Source of the DNA: CAZRHH01 sp964599885
Lineage (GTDB): Bacteria > Chloroflexota > Dehalococcoidia > DSTF01 > JACRBR01
NCBI GenBank assembly: GCA_964599885.1
Contig: CAZRHH010000010.1
Span: forward strand, 19,046-83,045
DNA length: 64,000 nucleotides
Direction: 5' to 3'
Shown here: positions 7,961 to 16,717 of the stretch, piece by piece
Layout: each line of letters begins with the position of its first letter
How positions within the stretch are numbered: position 1 is the first letter of the stretch
The notes under the pieces: generated by a model
The model's database searches: none
Told to the model about the DNA's origin: nothing
The model's input: the letters and a program-made list of their open reading frames with translations, nothing else
Program-made: the position numbers and the translations under genes

Positions 7961-10900
7961 TCATCGCGCCCAATCGTCCGCTACTAGTTCGGCCTGTTGC
8001 AGCACCAGTTGCACGGCAGCGTCCGCGAAGTCGGGTGGGTAACCAAACTTGTTCAGGACTCGCTTTACGTCTCGACGCAGGCGCGCCCGTACGCTCTCTT
8101 TCGTCGTCCAGTCAACGGTGACGGCGGCTCGAATCGCTTTCACGACCTCCACCGCGATGACCTTCAGTTTGTCATCACCCAACACTTCGTACGCGCTCTC
8201 GTTCTCGGCCAGTGCGTCGTAGAATGCCACCTCGTCATCAGTCAGACCGAGTTCCTCTCCGCGTTCCTCGGCCTGTTTGATTTCCTTCGCAATTTGGATG
8301 AGTTCTTCGATGACCTGTGCGGCCTCGATGCTCCGCGCCTGATAGCGCCGTAGCGTTTGTTCTAACATCTCGGAAAAGGTGCGAGCCTTTACGACGTTCT
8401 TCTTCGAAGTCTTCTTGATGGTGTCGTCGAGCAGACGCTGAAGAAGTTCGACCGCAAGATTTCGCTGCGGTAAATCGCGCACCTCGGCGAGGAACTCGTC
8501 CGAGAGGATAGAGATGTCGGGCTTGTCGAGTCCGGCGACCTTGAAAATGTCTACGACTTCGTCACTGACGAGTGCCTTGGAGACAATCTGTCTGATGGCG
8601 TGGTCGAGTTGCGCTGGCGACTGGCCGCTCCCATTTGTCCGCTTCGCGAGCGCCGCTCGCACGGACTGAAAGAAGCCGACATCATCGCGTATCGCAATTG
8701 CGGCGTCGTGAGGGACGGCTAGTGCGAACGCTGCCGACAACTTCGAGACGCCATCGAGCAACCGAGCCTTGCCGTCCTCCTGCGTGAGGATGTGTTCGAT
8801 TGCGCGAGCGATGACCGTGAGCCGTTCTGTCTCCGCCGTTGTCGCATGGTACGGCTGCCAGTCGAACCCGTGGAACATGCCGCACACGATTTCATACTTA
8901 CCTTGCATGGCCTTCGCGGCCTCATCCTGATTGATGGCCGTTTCGCCCTTGCCGCCACTCTGGGTGTAGGTCGCAAGTGCGGTACGGAGTTCGTTCGCGA
9001 GGCCGAGATAATCGACGACGAGTCCACCGGGCTTGTCACGGAAGACGCGGTTCACTCTGGCGATGGCCTGCATCAACGAGTGCCCGTGCATCGGCTTATC
9101 AATGTACATGGTGTGCAGCGGCGGCACGTCGAATCCGGTAAGCCACATGTCGCGCACGATGACTACCTTCAACGGGTCTTCGGGATTCTTGAACCGCTTG
9201 GCGATGCGCTCACGAGCGTCCTTTGTACGGACATGTTGCTGCCACTCTGTTGGGTCGTCTGTCGAGCCGGTCATCACGACCTTCAGTTCGCCGGTAGCGT
9301 CGTCGGTGCTACCCCATTGAGGACGGAGCTTCACCAACTCCCCATACATGGCAACCGCAATGGTGCGGCTCATACATACAATCATCGCCTTACCTTCGAG
9401 AGCGCCCTGCCGAGCCTCGAAGTGGTCTACGAGGTCAGCGGCAATGAGGGCGAGGCGCTTCTCCGTGCCAGCGATGGCTTCAAGTGCTGCCCACTTCGAC
9501 ATGAGCTTATTCTTGTGCTGCGGCTCCTCACCCTCGGTGACCTCGTCGAACTCAGCATCGAGGGTCGGCTTCTCTTCTTCGTTGAGTTCGAGCTTTGCTA
9601 GGCGAGACTCGTAGTAGATGCGCACGGTTGCGCCGTCTTCGACCGCTTGCCGGATGTCGTAGATGGAGATGTAGTCGCCGAACACCGCCTTCGTGTTCGC
9701 GTCTGTCAGTTCGATAGGTGTGCCGGTGAATCCGATGAACGCGGCGTTCGGAAGCGCATCACGAATGTGCTTTGCGAAGCCGTCGACGAAGTCGTACTGG
9801 CTGCGGTGCGCCTCGTCGGCAATCACGATGATGTTGTGCCTGTCGGAAAGCAGCGGATGCGTGCCCTCCGCCTCGAAGAACTTCTGAATCGTCGTGAAGA
9901 TAACACCGCCCGACGCCACCGAAAGGCGCTGCCTCATATCCTCGCGGCTCTCAGCCTGTACCGGCGTCTGTCGCACGAGTTCACGGCACATGGAGAACAC
10001 GCCGAATAGTTGGTCATCGAGGTCGTTACGGTCGGTTAGTATGACGATTGTTGGATTCTCCATCGTAGGTTCGAGAATCAGTCGTCCCGCGTAGAACACC
10101 ATCGTGAGCGACTTGCCCGACCCCTGCGTGTGCCAAACAACGCCGATGCGTCCGTCGCCATCCTCCGCCGCTGCGGTGAGCGTTGCGTCTACCGCTTGTT
10201 GCACCGCGTGGAACTGGTGATAGGCGGCAATCTTCTTCAGCACTTGTTCGCCGCTGTCCTCGAACACGATGAAGTGACGGAGGAACGCGAGGAGCCGATG
10301 CTTATCGAACAGCCCCTGCACCAGCACTTGTAGTTGAGGCAATCCGGCAGGAGCGAGTTCCTCTCCGCGAATGGTCTTCCACGGCACAAATCGTTCGCTA
10401 TCCGACGTGAGAGAGCCGACACGCGCCTCCAACCCATCGGAGATGACGAGAAGTTCGTTCGGCACGAAGAGTGCGGGTATCTGCTCCTTGTAGTTCTGCA
10501 ACTTCCTAAACGCTGTCCAGATGTCCGCGCCTTCGTCGGCGACGTTCTTCAGTTCGATGACGCCGACTGGCATCCCGTTGATGAACACGACGACATCCGG
10601 GCGACGTGTGAACTCACCGTCGATGACCGTGAACTGATTGACCACTAGCCAGTCGTTGTTGTCGGGGTCGTTGAAGTCGATGAGCTTCGCAGCGGCGCCG
10701 ACGATGTGTCCGTCGTCATCGGCCGCGTACTCTACTTCTACGCCGTCTACAAGGCGGCGATGGAAGGTGCGGTTGTCGAGAACAAGAGATGGCGTCTCGC
10801 GGCGAAGCAGCTTGCGGACGGCTTCGTCTTGTGCGCTGAAGGGGATGTCGGGATTGAGTCTCGACACCGCCTCGCGCAACCGGCGTTCGAGGAACACGTC

Positions 10901-11035
10901 ACCGTAAGAGTCACGCTCCGGCGCAGGTTCACCGGGCGAAAGGTCTAGCGGCGGGAGAACGGTATAGCCGAGTCCCTCGAACCAAGCGAGAGTTGCTTGT
11001 TCCACTGCTGACTCTGTGAACCGCCCGGTCTTCAC
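7961..11035 (-). CDS. hsdR: Type I restriction enzyme, R subunit
   Basis: The protein has 1024 residues, the usual length for HsdR. It is the DNA translocase and nuclease of a Type I restriction-modification complex. The N-terminal nuclease shows RRPDVVVFINGMPVGVIELKN with the D...ExK triad near residues 140-165. The Walker A motif is HTQGSGKS, the Walker B/DEAH box is IADEAHRSQYDF, and motif III is GFTGTPI. The last 250 residues are helical, as in the part that docks on the methylase. Its ATG overlaps the stop of the Abi_C-type gene by four bases (ATGA). It is the last gene of the minus-strand operon. No damage is seen, so it should be active. Confidence 0.97.
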   Translation of the reverse strand: MKTGRFTESAVEQATLAWFEGLGYTVLPPLDLSPGEPAPERDSYGDVFLERRLREAVSRLNPDIPFSAQDEAVRKLLRRETPSLVLDNRTFHRRLVDGVEVEYAADDDGHIVGAAAKLIDFNDPDNNDWLVVNQFTVIDGEFTRRPDVVVFINGMPVGVIELKNVADEGADIWTAFRKLQNYKEQIPALFVPNELLVISDGLEARVGSLTSDSERFVPWKTIRGEELAPAGLPQLQVLVQGLFDKHRLLAFLRHFIVFEDSGEQVLKKIAAYHQFHAVQQAVDATLTAAAEDGDGRIGVVWHTQGSGKSLTMVFYAGRLILEPTMENPTIVILTDRNDLDDQLFGVFSMCRELVRQTPVQAESREDMRQRLSVASGGVIFTTIQKFFEAEGTHPLLSDRHNIIVIADEAHRSQYDFVDGFAKHIRDALPNAAFIGFTGTPIELTDANTKAVFGDYISIYDIRQAVEDGATVRIYYESRLAKLELNEEEKPTLDAEFDEVTEGEEPQHKNKLMSKWAALEAIAGTEKRLALIAADLVDHFEARQGALEGKAMIVCMSRTIAVAMYGELVKLRPQWGSTDDATGELKVVMTGSTDDPTEWQQHVRTKDARERIAKRFKNPEDPLKVVIVRDMWLTGFDVPPLHTMYIDKPMHGHSLMQAIARVNRVFRDKPGGLVVDYLGLANELRTALATYTQSGGKGETAINQDEAAKAMQGKYEIVCGMFHGFDWQPYHATTAETERLTVIARAIEHILTQEDGKARLLDGVSKLSAAFALAVPHDAAIAIRDDVGFFQSVRAALAKRTNGSGQSPAQLDHAIRQIVSKALVSDEVVDIFKVAGLDKPDISILSDEFLAEVRDLPQRNLAVELLQRLLDDTIKKTSKKNVVKARTFSEMLEQTLRRYQARSIEAAQVIEELIQIAKEIKQAEERGEELGLTDDEVAFYDALAENESAYEVLGDDKLKVIAVEVVKAIRAAVTVDWTTKESVRARLRRDVKRVLNKFGYPPDFADAAVQLVLQQAELVADDWAR

Positions 11036-11754
11036 TCTGCGACCTCCGGCTCCGCCACCGCTTCAGCAACGTCCGGCTCCTTCACCACTTCACCGGCCTC
11101 CGGAGAATCGCCCACAGCGGCGGCGTCATCACCACTGAAGGTTTGGAGAACGTCGAGGTAAGCCTCGGTATCCACCTTGAACAACACTTCGCTCGCCGGG
11201 TACGCCCCGTCGAAGATTCGAACAAGGTCGTGGGCGTCGTCGATGTATTCGTTGAGAGGAGGATTGTCGTCGTACGCGACAGGCCGGGTGCGTGGCGGCA
11301 AGTACGCGAAGTGCGCCCCAAATAGGTAGCTGACGAACGTATCGGCTGCACGAGCAACGAGGAGCGCCTGTAAAGCGTCAAAGCTGCCATCGCCCTTGTC
11401 CCGACCGTGCGCGGCGAAGCCGTGTGCCTTTCGTAACTCGCAAACGCCTTGGACGACAGTGTGAAGTCCGCCGAGAGTCTTTCGTAGACTCGCGGCGGCG
11501 GAGTCATCTTCGGCAACCTCATCCGGCACCAACCTAAGCCGGTTCGTCGTCTCTTTGAAGAGCGTTCCAAGCTCCCACGTTTTTTCGTACTGCCATCCGC
11601 GCTCCGTGAGAATCGTTCGACACGCGCTCTCCATAATGGTGCGGGAAAGGTCGAATGCATACTCAGGCTGTTCAGACACGGCTTTCTCAATCGCGAGTAC
11701 ATGTTGCGTGATGTGTGTAACTCCCCGGTCGATGACCTCGCGAGAGCCGCTCAT
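11032..11754 (-). CDS. Abortive infection (Abi_C-type) protein
   Basis: The frame is open from 11802 (TTG) but ATG at 11754 has GGAGAG about 8 bases upstream and is preferred, giving 240 residues. The centre holds LRKAHGFAAHG (R108 to H116), like the conserved Arg and His-Gly pair of the Abi_C domain, which is related to HEPN folds. Abi_C proteins are linked to phage exclusion, and some sit inside Type I restriction operons as here. The C-terminal 40 residues are acidic repeats of Glu, Val, Ala and Pro and are probably disordered. The gene lies between hsdS and hsdR and its stop overlaps hsdR. It may act when restriction fails, which is inference. Confidence 0.8.
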   Translation of the reverse strand: MSGSREVIDRGVTHITQHVLAIEKAVSEQPEYAFDLSRTIMESACRTILTERGWQYEKTWELGTLFKETTNRLRLVPDEVAEDDSAAASLRKTLGGLHTVVQGVCELRKAHGFAAHGRDKGDGSFDALQALLVARAADTFVSYLFGAHFAYLPPRTRPVAYDDNPPLNEYIDDAHDLVRIFDGAYPASEVLFKVDTEAYLDVLQTFSGDDAAAVGDSPEAGEVVKEPDVAEAVAEPEVAE

Positions 11755-11803
11755 CGTGAACTCTCCATTGGACAAAGCACCTAGGCTGTTATCGCTCACC
11801 AAC

Positions 11804-13147
11804 TCAGTTCACCTGTGGTTCGGGCGCGACCCGTACTTCGCCTGACAATAACTTCGGGAGCAGCGCGTCACGCAGGGTGGTGAGCGTCTGAGACTCCCGG
11901 ATGTTGGCGACCAGACGCCGGTATAACGGCTCCACTTGCTCCACGTACCAACCGAGGACTTCGCCAGATGGGACGACGCATGGGATGGGACGAAATCCGG
12001 CTTTCGAGACTTCAAGGAACGTTGTGCCGTTCGCTCGCGCCTTGATGCCCTCCATATTCGCGGCACACCATCGCAACACGAAGTGATTTGGAAGGTCGCG
12101 GTCGCAGACCATAGCGATGAACCCTTGGTTCACCGACACCGGAACTTCGGCGATAGCGAGGTAGCCGATGGGCGCACGCGATGACAACAGAACGGTTCCC
12201 GGCGGCAACAGTCCTGAACTGATTTGGGCAAGTCCATCCTGCGTGATGTGACGTTCGGTATCGAGTAGCGCAGGATGTTCCAGCCGCGACAAATCCTTCG
12301 GGGTAGCGAAGCACACATCTCCGTTCCAAAACGACTCTTCGGCGGTGCGAGGCGTGCTGCCGCCTACCACTCGCGTAACATCGCCGATGGGCGCGACTCG
12401 CCACCCTCGCGGAATCTCGCCGAGTTCGCTTGCCTCAAACTCATTCGGGAACAACGCGGCAGTCGCGGCATCCATACCCCACGGCTCCTCACCGCTCGCC
12501 CTTGCTCGCACGGGGTCAAAGTCCTCGAACCACGACTTGAAGAGGGCGCGTGCCAAAGCTTCCAGCGCCTCGTCGGTGCGCCGGTTCAGGTGAATCTTGT
12601 CATCGAGGGCATTCAGCATCGACGCTATCTCGCGTTGCTCGTCCAGCGATGGCACGACCACCGGCAATGCTGACAGCGTCCCCGTGTTGAGGTTGGGCAT
12701 AGTCGCACCGATTGCGTGACGCACAATCCATGACCTAGTGGCGGGATGAGCCAGATAGTAGGACAAATAGGTCGATTCAAGGCGACCGACGCCTGGGCGA
12801 ACTCTTAGACATCCCGTTCCACAAAGCCAGCCATCTTCCTGCTGGCGAATCAACGCTCGCCTCTCAACATCTCCTCGTCGGCTGTAGATGATGTCGCCCT
12901 CTCGAACGAGATAGCGCGACAGGCGTTGGGCGTCTTCAGGTGTGATGCGAGCGATGCCCTCCGGGTTCACCCGGTTTTCGCCGATGTTTTGCGGCATGAT
13001 TGATGGCACGCCGACAGGAACGTAGTCGGCCGCGTGAAGCTGGCTCCCAAAGGGCCCTGTCTGGATGTCTCCTCCGCCGCCTCGGCAAAGCTCTCCGAGA
13101 GGCACGACATCCCATTCACGCCGCAACTCGAATAGTGATTCAGTCAC
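11804..13147 (-). CDS. hsdS: Type I restriction enzyme, specificity subunit
   Basis: The protein has 447 residues, in the usual range for HsdS. It chooses the DNA target for both methylation and cutting. Two target-recognition domains are visible: one from about residue 10 (WDVVPLGELCRGGGGDIQTG) and one from about 240 (LGEIPRGWRVAPIGDVTRVV), each followed by a conserved helix such as LDEQREIASMLNALDDKIHLN and a matching helix near the C-terminus. This two-fold layout reads a two-part site; the site itself cannot be deduced here. The start at 13147 overlaps the stop of hsdM by 8 bases. No extra partial copies of hsdS or recombinase that would allow phase switching are seen nearby. Confidence 0.96.
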   Translation of the reverse strand: MTESLFELRREWDVVPLGELCRGGGGDIQTGPFGSQLHAADYVPVGVPSIMPQNIGENRVNPEGIARITPEDAQRLSRYLVREGDIIYSRRGDVERRALIRQQEDGWLCGTGCLRVRPGVGRLESTYLSYYLAHPATRSWIVRHAIGATMPNLNTGTLSALPVVVPSLDEQREIASMLNALDDKIHLNRRTDEALEALARALFKSWFEDFDPVRARASGEEPWGMDAATAALFPNEFEASELGEIPRGWRVAPIGDVTRVVGGSTPRTAEESFWNGDVCFATPKDLSRLEHPALLDTERHITQDGLAQISSGLLPPGTVLLSSRAPIGYLAIAEVPVSVNQGFIAMVCDRDLPNHFVLRWCAANMEGIKARANGTTFLEVSKAGFRPIPCVVPSGEVLGWYVEQVEPLYRRLVANIRESQTLTTLRDALLPKLLSGEVRVAPEPQVN

Positions 13148-14717
13148 CGGTCACGCTCGCTAGGCTTGTTCTGATGACTTGTTCCAGTTCGTCGCCCTCG
13201 GCAAAGAGTTCGTCCAGCCGCGCAGTCAGCCGCTGCATCTTCTCTTCGAACGGTTCCGCATCATCCTCGATGTCCTCCGCACCGACGTACCGTCCGGGTG
13301 TCAGTGCATAGGTGTGCGCCGCAATGTCATCGGTTGTCGCTGCCTTGCAGTAACCGGGAACGTCGGTATATTTCCTCACTTCATCCTTGTCCTCGCGCCA
13401 TGCGTGATACGTATCGGACACGCGCTTGATGTCGTCATCGCTCAACTCGCGATGTGTCCGGTCGCTCATGTGGCCGAGCTTTCGAGCGTCGATGAAGAGT
13501 GTCTGTCGTCGCCGGTCGCGGAACGAGCCGTTGCGCTTGTCGCGAGCGAGGAACCACAAACACACGGGAATCTGGGTGTTGTCGAACAATTGCGATGGCA
13601 GCGCAACGATGCAGTCCACGAGGTCTGCTTCGACGATGCTTTGGCGGATGACACCCTCATTCGAGGTATTCGACGACATTGAGCCGTTCGCCATGACGAA
13701 CCCTGCCGTGCCTGTGGGTGAGAGATGGTGGATGAAGTGCTGTATCCACGCGAAGTTCGCGTTGCCGACCGGTGGCGTGCCGTATTTCCAGCGCACGTCG
13801 TCGCGCAGCGTGTTGCCACCCCAGTCCGACATGTTGAACGGCGGATTCGCGAGGACGAAGTCGGCCTTCAAGTCTTTGTGCCGGTCGTTATGAAACGTGT
13901 CGCCCTGCTCGATGTGGCCTTCGATGCCACGGATAGCAAGGTTCATCACGCACATCTTGTAGGTGTTGTCGTTCATCTCCTGTCCATAGAACGCAACGTG
14001 TCCGCGTCTACCACCGTGGGTTTCGATGAACTGCTCGCTCTGCACAAACATGCCGCCCGAACCGCAGCACGGGTCGTAGATACGTGCGCTGTCGTGCGGG
14101 GCGAGCATCGACACGAGCAGACGGACAACGTGTCGCGGCGTGTAGAACTCGCCACCCTTCTTTCCTTCGGCGGCGGCGAACTGCCGCAGGAAGTACTGGT
14201 ACACGTAGCCGAGTACATCTTTGGAGCGATTGTCTTCCGCGCCAAGCCCGATGGTGCCGATGAGGTCGATGAGTTCGCCGAGTCGGCGCTTGTCGAGCGC
14301 CTCGCGGCCGAACTGCTTGAAAAGCTTGCCGCGCAATCGTTGGTTGTCGCGTTCGATGAGCGTCATCGCATCGTCGAGCGCCTTACCAATCTCAGGGAGT
14401 TTCGCCTTTGCTTGGAGTGTAGACCATCGTGCATCCGGGGGTATCCAGAACACGTTGTCGGCGAGGTACTCGTCGCGGTCCTCCGGGTTCGCATCGGGGT
14501 CTGCGGCTACCTCGGCGTGTTTCTCCGCGAAGGCGTCACCGATGTATTTGAGGAACACGAGGCCAAGGACGACGTGCTTGTACTCGGACGAGTCGAGGTT
14601 GCCGCGCAGCTTGTCGGCGGCTTGCCAGAGGGTGGCTTCGAACTCGCCGTTCGTACCGTTGCCCCCGTTGCGTGTGGCCGGTCGGGGAGGGTTCCCCCTG
14701 TCACCTAATGATGTCAC
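13140..14717 (-). CDS. hsdM: Type I DNA methyltransferase, M subunit
   Basis: The protein is about 525 residues and makes N6-methyladenine. The N-terminal helical domain begins with LWQAADKLRGNLDSSEYKHV, typical for HsdM. The SAM-binding motif is DPCCGSGGMF and the catalytic motif is NPPF. Two starts compete: ATG at 14729, with AGGAG only 1-2 bases before it, and GTG at 14717, with GGAGG at 5 bases. I chose GTG because its spacing is better; the difference is four residues. It is followed by hsdS with an 8-base overlap. The upstream TIR gene ends about 80 bases before it on the same strand, so all five genes may share a transcript. Confidence 0.95.
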   Translation of the reverse strand: MTSLGDRGNPPRPATRNGGNGTNGEFEATLWQAADKLRGNLDSSEYKHVVLGLVFLKYIGDAFAEKHAEVAADPDANPEDRDEYLADNVFWIPPDARWSTLQAKAKLPEIGKALDDAMTLIERDNQRLRGKLFKQFGREALDKRRLGELIDLIGTIGLGAEDNRSKDVLGYVYQYFLRQFAAAEGKKGGEFYTPRHVVRLLVSMLAPHDSARIYDPCCGSGGMFVQSEQFIETHGGRRGHVAFYGQEMNDNTYKMCVMNLAIRGIEGHIEQGDTFHNDRHKDLKADFVLANPPFNMSDWGGNTLRDDVRWKYGTPPVGNANFAWIQHFIHHLSPTGTAGFVMANGSMSSNTSNEGVIRQSIVEADLVDCIVALPSQLFDNTQIPVCLWFLARDKRNGSFRDRRRQTLFIDARKLGHMSDRTHRELSDDDIKRVSDTYHAWREDKDEVRKYTDVPGYCKAATTDDIAAHTYALTPGRYVGAEDIEDDAEPFEEKMQRLTARLDELFAEGDELEQVIRTSLASVTGD

Positions 14718-14809
14718 GTCGTCCTCCATACTCCTGGTGAAACGAGTTTACACTCGCGGTTGACGATGTTCGCTTGACTTCGTGCGACACGACGCCAATA
14801 TCGTGTCCG

Positions 14810-15610
14810 TTAGGACAGTCTTATTGTTTCGACCTCGCCTGGCTCGCCCAAAGCCTCCATTGAGATGCCGAATGCGACGAACGACGGCAGAGCGGCGAGT
14901 TCGACGTAGGCGCTGACGCCGGGAGACACGCGATCGCCGCTCCCAAACCATGACACCTGTTCTCCGTTGAATTCGCCAGTGCTCTCGACTGCGGTCGTCT
15001 TCGTTGCCGAAATGCCACCGCCACCAGCAGGTCCGTGTCCCCAATTCACCACTTCGGCATCCGCGGGGACAATAAAGCGCCAGTACAGAGCCTCCCCGAA
15101 ACGCGGCCTCACTTCGACGGTCACGCCATTTCGTGCGGTGTAACTGACATTCCACACGTACTGGGTCGCCGCAGTAGCGGGGAGGTCTGGCGCCCGGTGT
15201 TCAATCGCAGATCGGACTTCTTCACACCAGTTAGGATTCGCCATACTGATGCAAAGCCGTACCCTCAGGGCCGGGGGCACATCCTCAATTGCAATATCGT
15301 GAAGCAGTCCGATGAGAGGAAAATCCGTCCCTCGGTCGCTTAAGGCGCGATGAAGGGCATACGCAAGCTCTTCCCTACATGCTTCGCTTTCGACAGAGTT
15401 TGCGGTTAGCAAATACGCCCAACCGGCATAATCGCCTTCGATGATCTGCTTCGCGATTTGTTCCCATAGACGCTGCCCGCGGTGCAACGCGACCTTGTCG
15501 TACTTCGCGCGCACTCCGCAATTCGCGAGTTGCTGCACGAGATACTCGAAATCTCCCTCGTCATCGTCAACCCATGCGTAAGTGACCCAAACCTCAGGTG
15601 GACTCTGCAT
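14810..15610 (-). CDS. TIR domain protein
   Basis: The protein has 266 residues; ATG at 15610 follows AAGGGAG. Residues 5-145 are a TIR domain: VWVTYAWVDDDEGDFEYLV as the first strand and helix, YDKVALHRGQRLWEQIAKQI as the loop and helix, and SVESEACREELAYAL with the probable catalytic Glu at 80 or 81. Bacterial TIR domains of this kind can break down NAD+ to stop a phage. Residues 150-266 form a separate beta-rich domain with no known match to me; it is the likely sensor or ligand-binding part. The gene is the first of the restriction operon and is divergent from the integrase. The enzyme function is inferred from the domain. Confidence 0.85.
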   Translation of the reverse strand: MQSPPEVWVTYAWVDDDEGDFEYLVQQLANCGVRAKYDKVALHRGQRLWEQIAKQIIEGDYAGWAYLLTANSVESEACREELAYALHRALSDRGTDFPLIGLLHDIAIEDVPPALRVRLCISMANPNWCEEVRSAIEHRAPDLPATAATQYVWNVSYTARNGVTVEVRPRFGEALYWRFIVPADAEVVNWGHGPAGGGGISATKTTAVESTGEFNGEQVSWFGSGDRVSPGVSAYVELAALPSFVAFGISMEALGEPGEVETIRLS

Positions 15611-15626
15611 ATCGGCTCCCTTCTAC

Positions 15627-15655
15627 TTGATAGTGTCGCGCAAAGAGGCAATATG
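15627..15655 (+). promoter_or_regulatory. Possible integrase promoter
   Basis: TTGATA at 15627-15632 and AATATG at 15650-15655 are separated by 17 bases and sit about 27 bases before the integrase start. The same 70-base gap must also hold the promoter of the TIR gene, so integrase and defence operon are set back to back. Confidence 0.35.
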
Positions 15656-15681
15656 GTGCGACCCGAAGGAGGGGTCGCGCC

Positions 15682-16617
15682 ATGGAAACCAGATTCATCG
15701 AACAGCCCAATGACGAAGTCTCCGGCTGGGATCGTGCCCTGTACGCATTCCTTGCCGAGAAGGAGCGCCGCACCGGCTCGAAGCGCACCGTCGAAGGCTA
15801 CGCGCGCATGCTGCGTCACTTCTTCTCTGGCGCCGGCAAGCCGCCCGACCGCATCACGAGCCAGGACGCGTTCACCTGGGCGTACGGCGCCGGCCTCTCT
15901 GGCAAGCAGCCGTCGCAGGTGACGATCGGCGCGCGGCTCGCGTGCCTCAGCAGCTTCTACCGCTTTCTGCTCCGCATGGGCGCGACGACGTCCAACCCCT
16001 GCGACGCGCTCGAACGCCCGAAGGTGCAACCCTCACCGCCGCGCGGCCTGACCGCCGACAATATTCGCTGGCTGCTTTCGGCGATTCCTGTTACGCCGGT
16101 CGGGCTTCGCGACCGCGCGATCGTCCTCACACTCACACTGACCGGGAGACGACGTGCAGAGGTGCTCAACTTGAAGGCGGACGACGTGACGATCGAAGAT
16201 GGCCGCGTCTGGTATCGCTACCGTGGCAAGGGCGGCAAGAACGGCAAGCGCGAACTGCCACAACCGGCCTACGACGCCACCGTGTTCGCCCTGGCGGCGT
16301 TCGGCTGGGATATCGCGGCCATGCCGCCGGATGCGTCACTATGGCCGGCACGCCGCGGCGACACGCGCGGGATCACCAGCGGCACGTTTTACGGCAACCT
16401 ACAGCGTTACTTTCGACTTGCAGGTCTGCCGCAGGCAGGCGTACACATCTTCCGCCACTCGGCCGCGAAGTTACGCCGCGACGCAGGCGAGAGCATCGAG
16501 GATGTGTCGCGCTTCCTCGACCACTCCTCGCTCGCAGTGACGACGATCTACTTGCGGCGTCTCGAAGGCGAGTCTGATAGCGGCTGGGCTAAGGTCGCGG
16601 AAGCGATCGGCGAGTAG
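15682..16617 (+). CDS. Tyrosine recombinase / integrase
   Basis: The protein has 311 residues, a normal length for XerC/D-like enzymes. ATG at 15682 follows GAAGGAGG. The N-terminal SAM-like core-binding domain covers about residues 15-105. The catalytic domain holds the full set: R157 (TGRRRAEVLNL), K183 or K186 in the beta hairpin, H255 and R258 (HIFRH), H281 (LDHSS), and the nucleophile Y290 (TTIYLRR). It should be able to cut and rejoin DNA. A decayed close relative lies at 18012. It probably moves all or part of the accessory region, but no matching attachment sites could be identified by eye. Confidence 0.95.
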   Translation: METRFIEQPNDEVSGWDRALYAFLAEKERRTGSKRTVEGYARMLRHFFSGAGKPPDRITSQDAFTWAYGAGLSGKQPSQVTIGARLACLSSFYRFLLRMGATTSNPCDALERPKVQPSPPRGLTADNIRWLLSAIPVTPVGLRDRAIVLTLTLTGRRRAEVLNLKADDVTIEDGRVWYRYRGKGGKNGKRELPQPAYDATVFALAAFGWDIAAMPPDASLWPARRGDTRGITSGTFYGNLQRYFRLAGLPQAGVHIFRHSAAKLRRDAGESIEDVSRFLDHSSLAVTTIYLRRLEGESDSGWAKVAEAIGE

Positions 16618-16620
16618 CAA

Positions 16621-16645
16621 GGAGGGCGCACCAACGCCGCCCTCC
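16621..16645 (+). terminator. Hairpin after the integrase
   Basis: GGAGGGCG and CGCCCTCC form an 8-bp stem with a 9-base loop, three bases beyond the integrase stop codon. There is no clear T run, so termination may be partial. Confidence 0.5.
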
Positions 16646-16717
16646 ACTTAACGCTTCGGCCAGAGTCCCTTTTGCGGCCGAGTTCATCCCGTGCCGAACG
16701 TTCATCGGCGGCGCCGC

